Assembly: GCA_947589095.1 (NCBI GenBank) | Contig: CANQBX010000001.1 | Span: forward strand, 1-64,000 | Length of the DNA: 64,000 nt | Reading direction: 5' to 3' | Source: an uncultured Lachnospiraceae bacterium | GTDB lineage: Bacteria > Bacillota > Clostridia > Lachnospirales > Lachnospiraceae | In this document: positions 50,027 to 58,160 of the stretch, in pieces | Position numbering within the stretch: position 1 is the stretch's first letter | Layout: each line of letters opens with the position of its first letter | Made by a program: the position numbers and the translations under genes | The notes under the pieces: model-generated | Databases searched by the model: none | Seen by the model: the letters and a program-made list of their open reading frames with translations, nothing else | What the model was told of the DNA's origin: nothing

Positions 50027-51445
50027 ATGACGCGGTATTATCTGGCGGTGGATATCGGGGCTTCCAGCGGCAGGCATATTCTGGGAAGCGTGCAGGACGG
50101 AAGGATCGTTCTGGAGGAGGTCTACCGCTTTCCCAACGGCATGAAGAAGAAGGACGGACAGCTTTGCTGGGATACGGAAGAGTTGTTCGGTCATATCAAG
50201 GCCGGTATGAAGAAGTGCGGCGAGCTGGGACGGATCCCGGTCAGTATGGGGATCGACACCTGGGGGGTCGATTTCGTGCTTCTGGACGAGAATGACCGGA
50301 TCGTGGGCAATACGGTCGGCTATCGGGACGGACGCACGAAGGGAATGGACGAAGAAGTCTATAGGATCATTCCCGAGGACAGGCTTTACGGGCGGACCGG
50401 TATTCAGAAGGCGATCTTTAACACGGTCTATCAGCTGATGGCGGTGAAGAAGCAGCATCCGGAATATCTGACGCAGGCCAGGTCGCTTCTGATGATCCCG
50501 GATTATTTCCATTTCCTGCTGACGGGGGTGAAGAAGCAGGAGTACACGGAGGCGACGACGAGCCAGCTGGTGGATCCCCATACGAAGCAGTGGGACCGGG
50601 AGCTGATCGGAATGCTCGGCTATCCGGAGGAATGGTTCGGACCGCTGTCCATGCCCGGAACCGTGACGGGCAGCCTGACGCCGCAGGTCCAGGAGGAGGT
50701 GGGCTTCAACTGCCTGGTGGTCCTTCCGCCCACCCACGACACCGGCTCCGCGGTAGCCGCGGTGCCGTCCAACGAGGCGGACGTCCTCTATATCAGCTCC
50801 GGCACATGGTCCCTGATGGGGACGGAGCGGATGGAGGCGGACTGCTCGATGGAAAGCAGGAAGCGGAATTTCACCAACGAGGGCGGCTACGACTACCGGT
50901 TCCGGTACCTGAAGAATATCATGGGCCTGTGGATGATCCAGTCGGTGAAGAAGGAACTGGCGGAAGCGGGAGAGGAGTATTCCTTCGGAGAGCTTTGCGA
51001 TATGGCCTCCCGTGAGACGATCCCGTCCATCGTGGCCTGCAACGACGACTGCTTCCTGGCTCCGGAGAGCATGATCCGGACGATCCAGGACTTCTGCGGG
51101 GCGTCCGGACAGCCGGTGCCCCGGACCGCGGGCGAGCTGGCCGCGGTGATCTATAACAGCCTGGCCAGATGCTACAAGGAGACGGTCGAGGAGCTGGAGC
51201 AGGTGACCGGGAAGCATTACAGCCGGATCCATATCGTGGGCGGCGGCGCCAACGCGGACTATCTCAACCGGCTGACGGCCGAATACACGCGGAGGCCGGT
51301 GTACGCCGGACCGACCGAGGCGACGGCGATCGGCAACCTGGCGGTCCAGATGATAAAGGCCGGGGAGTACGCCGGGCTGACCCAGGCCAGGGAAGCGATC
51401 TTTCGGTCGTTTGCGGTGAAGGAGTATCCGGCGCCGGAGAAGTGA
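50027..51445 (+). CDS. rhaB: Rhamnulokinase
   Basis: Phosphorylates L-rhamnulose with ATP. The 472-residue FGGY-family kinase has YYLAVDIGASSGRHILG at the N-terminus, then MGIDTWGVDFVLLDE, GYRDGRTKGM, PPTHDTGSAVAAVPS, LYISSGTWSLMG and the ATP-site HIVGGGANADYLNRLTA. Length is typical. AAGGAGGGG precedes ATG 50027. It is first in the operon rhaB-rhaM-rhaD. The isomerase gene rhaA is not in the window. Confidence 0.95.
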   Translation: MTRYYLAVDIGASSGRHILGSVQDGRIVLEEVYRFPNGMKKKDGQLCWDTEELFGHIKAGMKKCGELGRIPVSMGIDTWGVDFVLLDENDRIVGNTVGYRDGRTKGMDEEVYRIIPEDRLYGRTGIQKAIFNTVYQLMAVKKQHPEYLTQARSLLMIPDYFHFLLTGVKKQEYTEATTSQLVDPHTKQWDRELIGMLGYPEEWFGPLSMPGTVTGSLTPQVQEEVGFNCLVVLPPTHDTGSAVAAVPSNEADVLYISSGTWSLMGTERMEADCSMESRKRNFTNEGGYDYRFRYLKNIMGLWMIQSVKKELAEAGEEYSFGELCDMASRETIPSIVACNDDCFLAPESMIRTIQDFCGASGQPVPRTAGELAAVIYNSLARCYKETVEELEQVTGKHYSRIHIVGGGANADYLNRLTAEYTRRPVYAGPTEATAIGNLAVQMIKAGEYAGLTQAREAIFRSFAVKEYPAPEK

Positions 51446-51515
51446 CGGGAGAGAAGAAGCTATCAGCCTTCCGCGGCCGCGGACAGCGCCTGCGGGGGAA
51501 GGAAAGGAGCAGCAT

Positions 51516-51830
51516 ATGGTAAGAAAGGGTTTTAAGATGTTTCTGTATCCCGGCATGGCCGCGGAATATGAGAAACGCCACAACGAGCTGTGGCCGGAGA
51601 TGCGGGAGATGATCCATGCGCACGGCGGCCATAACTATTCGATCTATCTGGATAAGGACACCAACGTTCTCTACGGATACATCGAGGTGGAGGATGAGGA
51701 GCTGTGGGCGAAGTCGGCGGACACGCCGATCAACCGGAAGTGGTGGGATTTCATGGCGGACATCATGGAGACCAATCCGGACAACAGCCCGGTGAGTATC
51801 GACCTGTCGCCGGTGTTTCATCTGGACTGA
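51516..51830 (+). CDS. rhaM: L-rhamnose mutarotase
   Basis: Interconverts the anomers of L-rhamnose. The 104-residue protein has the RhaM pattern: FLYPGMAAEYEKRHNELWPE, with His in KRH, then HGGHNYSIYLDKDTNVLYGY and the tail KWWDFMADIMETNPDNSPVS. Length is as expected. A GGAAAGGAG site precedes ATG 51516. Confidence 0.94.
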   Translation: MVRKGFKMFLYPGMAAEYEKRHNELWPEMREMIHAHGGHNYSIYLDKDTNVLYGYIEVEDEELWAKSADTPINRKWWDFMADIMETNPDNSPVSIDLSPVFHLD

Positions 51831-51870
51831 GGCACCGGACGTAAATATTTCCCAAAAGAAGGAGAGAATC

Positions 51871-52698
51871 ATGAAAGTATTGGACGCGGAATTTGTGCAG
51901 GGTTTTATCAGGGTTTGCGACGATGGGTTCCATCAGAACTGGCATGAGAGAAACGGCGGCAATTTAAGCTACCGGATCAAGCCGGAGGAGATCGCATCGG
52001 TGATGGACGATCTGAACGAGGATAAGCCGTGGCAGCCGATCGGAACCAGCGTGCCGGATCTGGCGGGCGAGTATTTCCTGGTGACCGGAAGCGGCAAGTA
52101 TTTCCAGAATGTGAAGCGCGAACCGGAGGCCAACATCTGCATCATCGAGGTAGACGGCGCCGGTGAGAATTACCGGATCCGCTGGGGCCTGGTGAAGGGC
52201 GGACGTCCCACCAGCGAGCTGCCGTCCCATCTGATGAACCTGGAAGTGAAGAAGAAGATCACCAACGGCAGGTACCGTGTGGTTTATCACGCCCATCCGG
52301 CCAACACGGTGGCGCTGACCTTCGTGCTGCCGCTGGAGGACGAGGTGTTCACCCGGGAGATCTGGGAAATGATGACCGAGTGCCCGGTGGTGTTCCCGGA
52401 CGGCATCGGCGTCGTGGGATGGATGGTGCCCGGCGGCCGCGAGATCGCGGTGGCGACCAGCGAGCTGATGAAGAAGTATGACGTGGCGATCTGGGCCCAT
52501 CACGGAATGTTCTGTTCGGGAGAGGACTTCGACTCTACCTTCGGGCTGATGCATACGGTGGAGAAAGCGGCGGATATACTGGTGAAGGTAATGAGTATGG
52601 GGCAGGGCAAGCGGCAGACGATCACGCCGCAGGATTTCAGGGATCTGGCCGCGGATTTTAAGCTGACGCTGCCGGAGCGGTTCCTGTACGAGAAGTAG
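51871..52698 (+). CDS. rhaD: Rhamnulose-1-phosphate aldolase
   Basis: Cleaves L-rhamnulose-1-phosphate to dihydroxyacetone phosphate and L-lactaldehyde. The 275-residue class II aldolase has GFHQNWHERNGGNLSYR, FLVTGSGKYFQNV, the zinc-site histidines in VVYHAHPANT and WAHHGMFCSG, and the Glu of TSELPSH. It ends the rhamnose operon, and a repeat array and terminator follow. Confidence 0.95.
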   Translation: MKVLDAEFVQGFIRVCDDGFHQNWHERNGGNLSYRIKPEEIASVMDDLNEDKPWQPIGTSVPDLAGEYFLVTGSGKYFQNVKREPEANICIIEVDGAGENYRIRWGLVKGGRPTSELPSHLMNLEVKKKITNGRYRVVYHAHPANTVALTFVLPLEDEVFTREIWEMMTECPVVFPDGIGVVGWMVPGGREIAVATSELMKKYDVAIWAHHGMFCSGEDFDSTFGLMHTVEKAADILVKVMSMGQGKRQTITPQDFRDLAADFKLTLPERFLYEK

Positions 52699-52717
52699 GC
52701 GGGATGCGGTACGCGGC

Positions 52718-52860
52718 CGGAAGACCTGTCGGCTGCGTACACATTTTTGGACGGAAGACCTGCCGGCTGCGTACACATTTTTGGGCGGAAGACCTGCCGG
52801 CTGCGCGCACGTTTTCGGACGGAAGACCTGCTGGCTGCGCGCACGCTTTCGGACGGAAGA
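52718..52860 (+). repeat. 34-bp tandem repeat, about 4.2 copies
   Basis: Four units (52718, 52752, 52786, 52820) plus a 7-bp part copy each start CGGAAGACCTG and contain GGCTGCG. Units differ by a few substitutions. The unit is not a multiple of three and no supported ORF crosses it. It lies between rhaD and its terminator. Confidence 0.9.
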
Positions 52861-52879
52861 ATATCTGAGACAGAAAAGG

Positions 52880-52947
52880 AGCCGGTACGGGGCCGGGGAC
52901 AATGACCAACGGTTATGTCCTCCGTTCCCCGTACCGGCTGTTTTATT
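52880..52947 (+). terminator. Terminator of the rhamnose operon
   Basis: AGCCGGTACGGGG (52880-52892) pairs with CCCCGTACCGGCT (52927-52939), followed by GTTTTATT. The 34-base loop contains further short complementary pieces. Confidence 0.75.
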
Positions 52948-53005
52948 GATCCTTTAGGGTTGTTTTATTGATCCTTCAGGGTTGTTTTACTGCTCCTTCA
53001 GGGCG
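52940..53005. repeat. 22-bp tandem repeat covering a gene end
   Basis: Three units (52940, 52962, 52984) of the type GTTTTATTGATCCTTCAGGG. Read on the minus strand, the last unit encodes the final residues LKEQ and the stop of the amidase; the other two repeat this end as LKDQ-stop and a variant. Confidence 0.85.
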
Positions 53006-53964
53006 GCCTTCAGATCCTGACGGAAGCGCTTCCAGGCGTCTTCGTGGTCGACGTAGTATTTGGGGCAGCCCTTGCCGTTTACGTCGTAGTGGCGGATCAC
53101 GTCCTTTTCGTCAAGCGCAAGCTCGCCGCAGAGCCAGGCGGTCAGCTTCACCAGGGAATCGTAGGAAGCGCTGGTGAACTTGCCTGTATCGTCGGGGTGG
53201 CAGACCTCGATGGTGACGGTGTCGAAGTTGCGCGGAGCGTTGGCGTAGGAGATCTCATTGAGCGGAATGCACTGGATGATCTCGCCTTCCAGCCCAATGA
53301 TGAAATGGCTGGAGGAGGAGACGCCGCCCTGCTCCGGATCCTGGTCGGCCAGGCTGTCGAAATACCGCTGGTTGGACTCGGCGGAGGTGCCGGGGTTGCC
53401 GACGTAGTGGACGACGATGTTCTTCACTTCCCGCATGGACACGTCCGGGCGGGAGAAAATATTCTTCCGCAGAAGCTTCTGCTCGATCCAGTCCGGAGTC
53501 TCTATCGCCTTCAGGTCTACGGTATAGGGCGCCGTATATCCCCATACCATATAGCCGACGCCGGCGCCGGCTCCCAGGCCTGCAAGGAACAGGAGCGCCG
53601 GCAGAAGGATCGGAATGAACCGCTTAGAGGAACGCTGGCCGCGGCTGCGCGGCCGTCTGCCCGCCTCCGGATCGATCTCCGGCCTGAACCGGGGCCGCTC
53701 CGTGCGCGGATCCTGTCCCGGCCGCGGCGCTCCGTCCGTCCGAAAGTCCTGCCCGATTCGCGGATCCTGTCCCGGCCGCGGCGCTCCGTCCGTCCGAAAG
53801 TCCTGCCCGGTTCGCGAATCCTGCCCCGGCCGCGGCGCTCCGTCCGTCCGAAAGTCCTGCCCGGTTCGCGGATCCTGCCCCGGCCGCAGCGCTCCATCCG
53901 CCGGTTCCCGCGGCGCTCCGCCCGGAGTCTCTGCCTCTATATCCGATCTATAGTCATCCTGCAT
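52987..53964 (-). CDS. Membrane-anchored N-acetylmuramoyl-L-alanine amidase (amidase_2 / PGRP)
   Basis: A 325-residue type II membrane protein. The cytoplasmic N-terminal tail holds four 18-residue repeats (GAPRPGQDPRTGQDFRTD type). A basic stretch and one membrane helix (about 116-138; LPALLFLAGLGAGAGVGYMV) follow, then the extracellular amidase_2 domain with zinc ligands in NIVVHYVGNPG and VIRHYDVNGKGCP, plus HFIIGLEGEIIQCIP. It probably cleaves peptidoglycan stems. ATG 53964 is preferred because GAGAGGA lies upstream; 54021 lacks a ribosome site. Confidence 0.85.
   Translation of the reverse strand: MQDDYRSDIEAETPGGAPREPADGALRPGQDPRTGQDFRTDGAPRPGQDSRTGQDFRTDGAPRPGQDPRIGQDFRTDGAPRPGQDPRTERPRFRPEIDPEAGRRPRSRGQRSSKRFIPILLPALLFLAGLGAGAGVGYMVWGYTAPYTVDLKAIETPDWIEQKLLRKNIFSRPDVSMREVKNIVVHYVGNPGTSAESNQRYFDSLADQDPEQGGVSSSSHFIIGLEGEIIQCIPLNEISYANAPRNFDTVTIEVCHPDDTGKFTSASYDSLVKLTAWLCGELALDEKDVIRHYDVNGKGCPKYYVDHEDAWKRFRQDLKAALKEQ
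53708..53905. repeat. 54-bp in-frame repeats in the amidase gene
   Basis: Units begin at 53708, 53762, 53816 and 53870 (GGATCCTG or GAATCCTG). The unit is 18 codons, so copy changes keep the frame of the N-terminal tail. Confidence 0.85.
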
Positions 53965-54045
53965 GCTGAATCCTCTCTCTTTCCCCGCCGGCCTAAGGGC
54001 CGCCGGAATTTCTTCTATCATAGCATATCGTAAAGGAAAAGGGAA

Positions 54046-55062
54046 CTACGCAATCCCGAATTCTCTGTAGAGTTCCTGCCGGAACGCCCGATCCGTCATT
54101 GCCTTTGCCAGGTCGTCCATGCGTTTGGCCGTTATCAGATGTTCGCAGAGGGCTCGAAGACGTTCTTCGCCGATAGCGATGCCCTGTTCTCTGCCTTGCT
54201 CTCTGCCCTGTTCTCTGCCTAATTCTTTGCCTTCTTCTATTCCGTCGTTGATCAGTTCCTGAATTGCCTCACACAAATCGTATCCGCTCCCTTCTCTTTC
54301 CTTTTGCTGTTCCAAAAGCTCCACCATCCTTTTCGAAGCTCCCAGCATTGCCAGCGCTGCCGACATCTCCACACTGTCCATGCTGCGGAAGGCGTCGCGG
54401 TGCTTCTCCACGTAGCTTTGCAGCTTGTTTTTGTCTTTCCTGTATTTTACCATAGTAAAGATTTCTTGTAAACACGTATGAAAATATTCCGGATGCTCTA
54501 TGGCTCGGACAGGGATCAGATTAATGCGGTAGTCGGGAATACAGCTCCGCAGGATCTCTGCCGTCTCATCGGTTCGGTCGATATCCAGCAGTTCGTGGAG
54601 GGTCGTGCATCCGTCCCAGTTATCTCCCAAGAAGAGAACGGTACATACGACCGGATGGAGGCGGTCGGTCCTGGAGATCCCAGACAGGAATTCATCGGAG
54701 CCTGTCAGATCCCCGGCCTTCCGGTGCGCTTTCTCCAGATCCCGGAGCTGCCGGGTGTATTCAAGGGAACTATAGAGCATGTCGCGGACAGGCATGGCGT
54801 AGTGAACGCCGGTCTGCGATTCGTTGGCGTAGATGACCGAATAGGTAGCGTGCCGCGCGCGCATGCGGATGTCGCCGGTCCGTTCGACCGCCTTAGGGCG
54901 GCTGCCGGGAAATGAGGCATGTACGCCATTCTGTTCGGGGACAGGCTCCAGCTCGTCGGAGCGGATAGCCTGCCGGCCCTGGTAGAGGGAGCCGTTCATT
55001 AAGTCGGCAAAGATCTCTTTGCGGCGAAGAAGCTCATTGACTTCAAGATTCAATCTGCCCAT
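54046..55062 (-). CDS. Rpn-family (PD-(D/E)XK) recombination-promoting nuclease
   Basis: A 338-residue protein. The N-terminal nuclease domain has FADLMNGSLYQGRQAIRSDE, then TYSVIYANESQTGVHYAMPV and HPVVCTVLFLGDNWDGC. The C-terminal helix contains GREQG repeats (GKELGREQGREQGREQG) and ends AFRQELYREFGIA. Rpn nucleases cut DNA and some have antiphage activity, restrained by a smaller internal product of the same gene. ATG 55062 is chosen for GGAGGA upstream. The frame is open to 55182. Confidence 0.8.
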   Translation of the reverse strand: MGRLNLEVNELLRRKEIFADLMNGSLYQGRQAIRSDELEPVPEQNGVHASFPGSRPKAVERTGDIRMRARHATYSVIYANESQTGVHYAMPVRDMLYSSLEYTRQLRDLEKAHRKAGDLTGSDEFLSGISRTDRLHPVVCTVLFLGDNWDGCTTLHELLDIDRTDETAEILRSCIPDYRINLIPVRAIEHPEYFHTCLQEIFTMVKYRKDKNKLQSYVEKHRDAFRSMDSVEMSAALAMLGASKRMVELLEQQKEREGSGYDLCEAIQELINDGIEEGKELGREQGREQGREQGIAIGEERLRALCEHLITAKRMDDLAKAMTDRAFRQELYREFGIA

Positions 55063-55463
55063 GCGAAAACATTCCTCCTTCGTTTTCCGGGTTAAAGCGT
55101 GGTCAACAGTTACGGTGCCGCAGCGCGCTGTCCCTGGACAGGTCTGCCATAAAATGGAATCCGCCGGAGAAGGTCCGGGCATGACGCCAGAAAAACATAA
55201 ACGGGCTGGCGCGAAGCGCCTGCCGATACACCTATCATAACACGGCCCGGCGGAAAAGGAAAGAGAAAAATATTGTAAATCCGTTAAACTTTGTTGAAAA
55301 AGATGATTGACAGTATCTGAAAATCGTAGTATATTTTGGATAGTATATCAACCGGGTTAGGCAGACTTTTGTAGGGAACAGGGAAGTTCCAGGGGGTACA
55401 AAGGTCGTTTTTTCGTGATAGTAGAACTTGGTTCTGTGACAGATAGAACGGAGGGTGAGAGAT
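55063..55463. other. Gap between divergent Rpn gene and peptide locus
   Basis: The Rpn-proximal part is GC-rich and has no supported gene. From about 55250 the sequence becomes AT-rich and holds the promoter at 55307 and a long leader of about 120 nt with AGGGAACAGGGAAGTTCC (a possible short hairpin) before the precursor gene. Confidence 0.5.
55307..55335 (+). promoter_or_regulatory. Promoter of the peptide locus
   Basis: TTGACA (55307-55312) and TATATT (55330-55335) have a 17-bp spacer. The leader before the first gene is about 120 nt. Confidence 0.8.
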
Positions 55464-55760
55464 ATGGTAAGCGAGAGAAAGGTGTATGAGAAGCCGTTGA
55501 TTCTGATTGAGGAGTATCAGATGGTGGATTATCTTGCTAACAAGTGTAAAGGAAATGAAACGAATAATATGTCATTAACTCCTGGCATTTTAGTTTCAAC
55601 TCCTGGTGATGCCTTGAATGGAAATGCTTCGTTAGTGTTTGATACGATGGAATTGCCGGTTCCGGATGGAATTGAGAATGATGGTATGATTATTGGTAAT
55701 ACAGAACAGATAAATGGTAGTAATAAAACATTCGCGGGTAATCAGGGCTGTCATTCGTAA
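55464..55760 (+). CDS. Candidate RiPP precursor peptide
   Basis: A 98-residue peptide at the head of a locus with a PqqD-like carrier and radical SAM enzyme. The N-terminal part (MVSERKVYEKPLILIEEY, then QMVDYLANKCKG) is leader-like: K-x-Y-x-K-P, an E-x-Y/F position and a Cys. The C-terminal part is rich in Asn, Gly, Thr and Ser, has two Pro-Gly/Pro-Asp turns and ends GNQGCHS. Only two cysteines (about 28 and 96) are present. GGAGGGTGA precedes ATG 55464. The core boundary cannot be set by eye. Confidence 0.65.
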   Translation: MVSERKVYEKPLILIEEYQMVDYLANKCKGNETNNMSLTPGILVSTPGDALNGNASLVFDTMELPVPDGIENDGMIIGNTEQINGSNKTFAGNQGCHS

Positions 55761-55793
55761 TCAATTAATCAAAATATTGTATTTGATTTCCAG

Positions 55794-55829
55794 TAAGCCA
55801 TGTCATTGTAGGGCATGGCTTATATTTTG
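55794..55829 (+). terminator. Terminator or attenuator after the precursor gene
   Basis: TAAGCCATG (55794-55802) pairs with CATGGCTTA (55814-55822), followed by TATTTTG. The T-run is short, so partial readthrough to the enzyme genes is likely. This would keep precursor mRNA in excess. Confidence 0.65.
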
Positions 55830-55835
55830 TAAAGA

Positions 55836-56729
55836 ATGAAAATGGTATATTATGTTCATATTGCCAGGCATATAATCGGAATCGATGTTCCGTATCCGCT
55901 TATTGTTGATCCCTGGCTGTCAGAATTCCTGACGCCGAAAGCGGACATGACGGATATTTACTGCGAGGTTATTGTGGGAGAGCTTCCGGATCTAAACGGA
56001 TGGAAGCTGTTGGCAGATTTTTCCCCATATCAACTGTGGAAGCGGAACGAAATGGAGGCTGTCCGCTGCAGACTGTCGGATGGGTCAGGGGAAGCGTGCT
56101 GCCTGATAAAGAGCGGCGGTCTTCGATGGAAATTATGTATCCGCCCTGACATGGTGCGGGAATATGACAGTCTGTTTCAAATACTGTCCTCGATGGATCT
56201 GGAGCCGCTTTTTCTAAGTTGGGGCAGTTTGATCATGCATGCTTCGTATATTATACAGGAAGGCCGGGCGATCCTGTTCACTGCGCCGTCCACGTATGGC
56301 AAATCGACGCAGGCAGAATTATGGCGGCGGTACAAGGACGCAGAGATCATGAACGGGGATCGCGTGCTGTTAACGGAAAATGATGGAGTACTGTACGCCG
56401 ACGGGCTGCCGTTTCATGGTTCATCTGCGTATTGTCGGGATCGGAGGGCGCCGGTGCGGTGTATCGTACTGCTGGGGAAAGCACCCTGTAATAAGGTAAC
56501 TGATGCGAAGAAGAGCGACGCTGTGAAGTTTATCTATTCCCAGATCGGGGTCAGACGGTGGGATCCGGAAGGAATCTCTCGGTCGCTGGGCATTCTGGAT
56601 GGCATGATCGACAGAACCATGGTTGTACGTATGGACTGCAGACCGGATCGGGAAGCAGTAGAAATGCTGTATGATCATATTGGGTGGAAGGAGAGTAATT
56701 CCGGTGAAGAAAAAGATAACGATCGGTGA
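55836..56729 (+). CDS. HPr kinase-like protein of the peptide locus
   Basis: A 297-residue protein. The C-terminal half carries a P-loop (A150-T158, APSTYGKST) followed by EIMNGDRVLL, the layout of HPr kinase-like domains found in lasso and radical-SAM peptide loci. The N-terminal 130 residues are not recognised. In some RiPP loci such kinases phosphorylate the precursor; here that is inference. The ribosome site is weak. The 3' end overlaps the radical SAM gene by 26 bp. Confidence 0.75.
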   Translation: MKMVYYVHIARHIIGIDVPYPLIVDPWLSEFLTPKADMTDIYCEVIVGELPDLNGWKLLADFSPYQLWKRNEMEAVRCRLSDGSGEACCLIKSGGLRWKLCIRPDMVREYDSLFQILSSMDLEPLFLSWGSLIMHASYIIQEGRAILFTAPSTYGKSTQAELWRRYKDAEIMNGDRVLLTENDGVLYADGLPFHGSSAYCRDRRAPVRCIVLLGKAPCNKVTDAKKSDAVKFIYSQIGVRRWDPEGISRSLGILDGMIDRTMVVRMDCRPDREAVEMLYDHIGWKESNSGEEKDNDR

Positions 56730-57867
56730 ATATATGAGGCGGAAGGCGGAGATCCGCGGCATATCGCTTTATGGCACATTTGAATTGACTCCCTGTTGCA
56801 ACTTCAACTGCAGGATGTGCTATGTTAAAAAGACTCGGGAGGAAGCCGAGGCGCTGGGTGGGATGCTTTCTCCCGAGCAGTGGATCGAATTCGGAGAGTA
56901 TTATAGCAGTCAGGGGATGTTGGAGCTGCTGTTGACGGGAGGAGAGCCTCTGCTCTATAAAGGCTTTCGCCAGGTTTATGAGGCGCTGCACAGGATGGGC
57001 CTGGTGATATCGATCAATACGAACGGATCCCTGATCGACGATGAGATATTGGAGCTTTTTAAAGCGATGCCGCCTTTCAGAGTGAGCATCACCTTATATG
57101 GATGTTCCGCGGATACGTATGGAAAGCTTTGCGGTAATCCGAGCATGTATGAGCGGGTGCTACGAAATATAAGGAGGCTGAAGGAGGCAGGGGTTCATGT
57201 CAGAATCAATGCAATACTAAGTCCATATAACGCGGCGGATGCGGGGGCAATCTATCAGACAGCCGCCGGGATGGAGCTTCCCTTTCAGTATACGACCTAT
57301 ATATTCCCGACTCCGCGCAGGGAGGATTCATCTATAGGTTGTGCGAATCGGTTCCGGCCGGAAGAGGCGGCTGAGTGCTGGCTGCGGATGGAGGGAAGAT
57401 ATATGACGCGGGAGCAGATGCAGGAGCGGGCGAGAGCGGTGCAGAATTACGATTTCTCGTCGTTTGAGAAGACGGAACGGTGCGAGGGTGAAGGAGACAG
57501 GGGCGTCCTATGCGCTGCCGGGAAGTGTTCCTTCTGGATGAATTGGCGCGGTGAGATGCTTGCGTGCGGAATCTGTGATTATCCCAGGTCTTATCCGCTT
57601 GCAGAAGGATATAAGGAAGCCTGGGAGAAACTGAAGGAAGAGACGGCCCGGCTGCGTATGCCGAAGCAGTGCTGTGAATGCTCTCTGGCGAAGGCCTGCA
57701 ATGTATGTCTTGCGTCCTGTCTTGCGGAGAACGGCAATCTTACCGAAGCACCGGAGTACCAGTGCCGCCGCACCCGCCGCTATCTCGAACTCCTTAAGGA
57801 GCGGTATCTTCCAGACGACGAATCGTCGGAAGAGCAAATGACAGAACAGAAAGGAGCCGAATCATGA
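56704..57867 (+). CDS. Radical SAM / SPASM peptide maturase
   Basis: A 387-residue enzyme. The 4Fe-4S/SAM site is CNFNCRMC (Cys32, Cys36, Cys39), followed by LLLTGGEPLLYKGF. The C-terminal SPASM domain has CAAGKCSFWMNWRGEMLACG, then CCECSLAKACNVCLASC, holding auxiliary Fe-S clusters. Such enzymes install carbon-carbon or thioether crosslinks in precursor peptides delivered by a PqqD-like domain. GTG 56704 has AAGGAG ten bases upstream. It overlaps the PqqD-like gene by four bases. Confidence 0.9.
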   Translation: MKKKITIGEYMRRKAEIRGISLYGTFELTPCCNFNCRMCYVKKTREEAEALGGMLSPEQWIEFGEYYSSQGMLELLLTGGEPLLYKGFRQVYEALHRMGLVISINTNGSLIDDEILELFKAMPPFRVSITLYGCSADTYGKLCGNPSMYERVLRNIRRLKEAGVHVRINAILSPYNAADAGAIYQTAAGMELPFQYTTYIFPTPRREDSSIGCANRFRPEEAAECWLRMEGRYMTREQMQERARAVQNYDFSSFEKTERCEGEGDRGVLCAAGKCSFWMNWRGEMLACGICDYPRSYPLAEGYKEAWEKLKEETARLRMPKQCCECSLAKACNVCLASCLAENGNLTEAPEYQCRRTRRYLELLKERYLPDDESSEEQMTEQKGAES

Positions 57868-58130
57868 AGATCACGAAACAGTTCGTCCTCAGGGAGATCG
57901 CGGACGAGTATATCATTGTACCGACCGGCAACACAGCGTTTACGTTTAACGGGATCATCACCGTGAACGGGATCGGAGCGTTTCTGTGGCGGGAGCTGCA
58001 GGAGGAAGTGACCTTCGACCAGCTGGTGGGGAAGGTGCTGGAGGAATATGAGACGGACCGGGCGACGGCGGAGGCCGACGTGCGGGAGTTTCTGGACTGC
58101 CTGAAGGCGAGGGATATTCTCGGGGAGTAG
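57864..58130 (+). CDS. PqqD-like peptide chaperone
   Basis: An 88-residue RiPP recognition element. FVLREIADEYIIVPTGNTAF, then FNGIITVNGIGAFLWREL and YETDRATAEADVREFLDCLK are the usual PqqD pattern: beta strands, then a winged helix. It should bind the precursor leader and present it to the radical SAM enzyme encoded just upstream. The start codon overlaps the previous stop in ATGA. Confidence 0.9.
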   Translation: MKITKQFVLREIADEYIIVPTGNTAFTFNGIITVNGIGAFLWRELQEEVTFDQLVGKVLEEYETDRATAEADVREFLDCLKARDILGE

Positions 58131-58160
58131 GGCGGCGGGCGGTCCCGCGCGGGAGGGGGA

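Noticed and set aside
49871-51583. 570-codon minus-strand open frame opposite rhaB
   Set aside because: rhaB on the plus strand is certain, and this frame overlaps the start of the AraC-type gene and its promoter.
52718-52860. CRISPR array
   Set aside because: Units are directly adjacent with no unique spacers, degenerate, and no cas genes are present.
53044-54033. 329-codon plus-strand open frame opposite the amidase gene
   Set aside because: The minus-strand amidase has domain motifs, a membrane helix and in-frame repeats; the plus frame has none.
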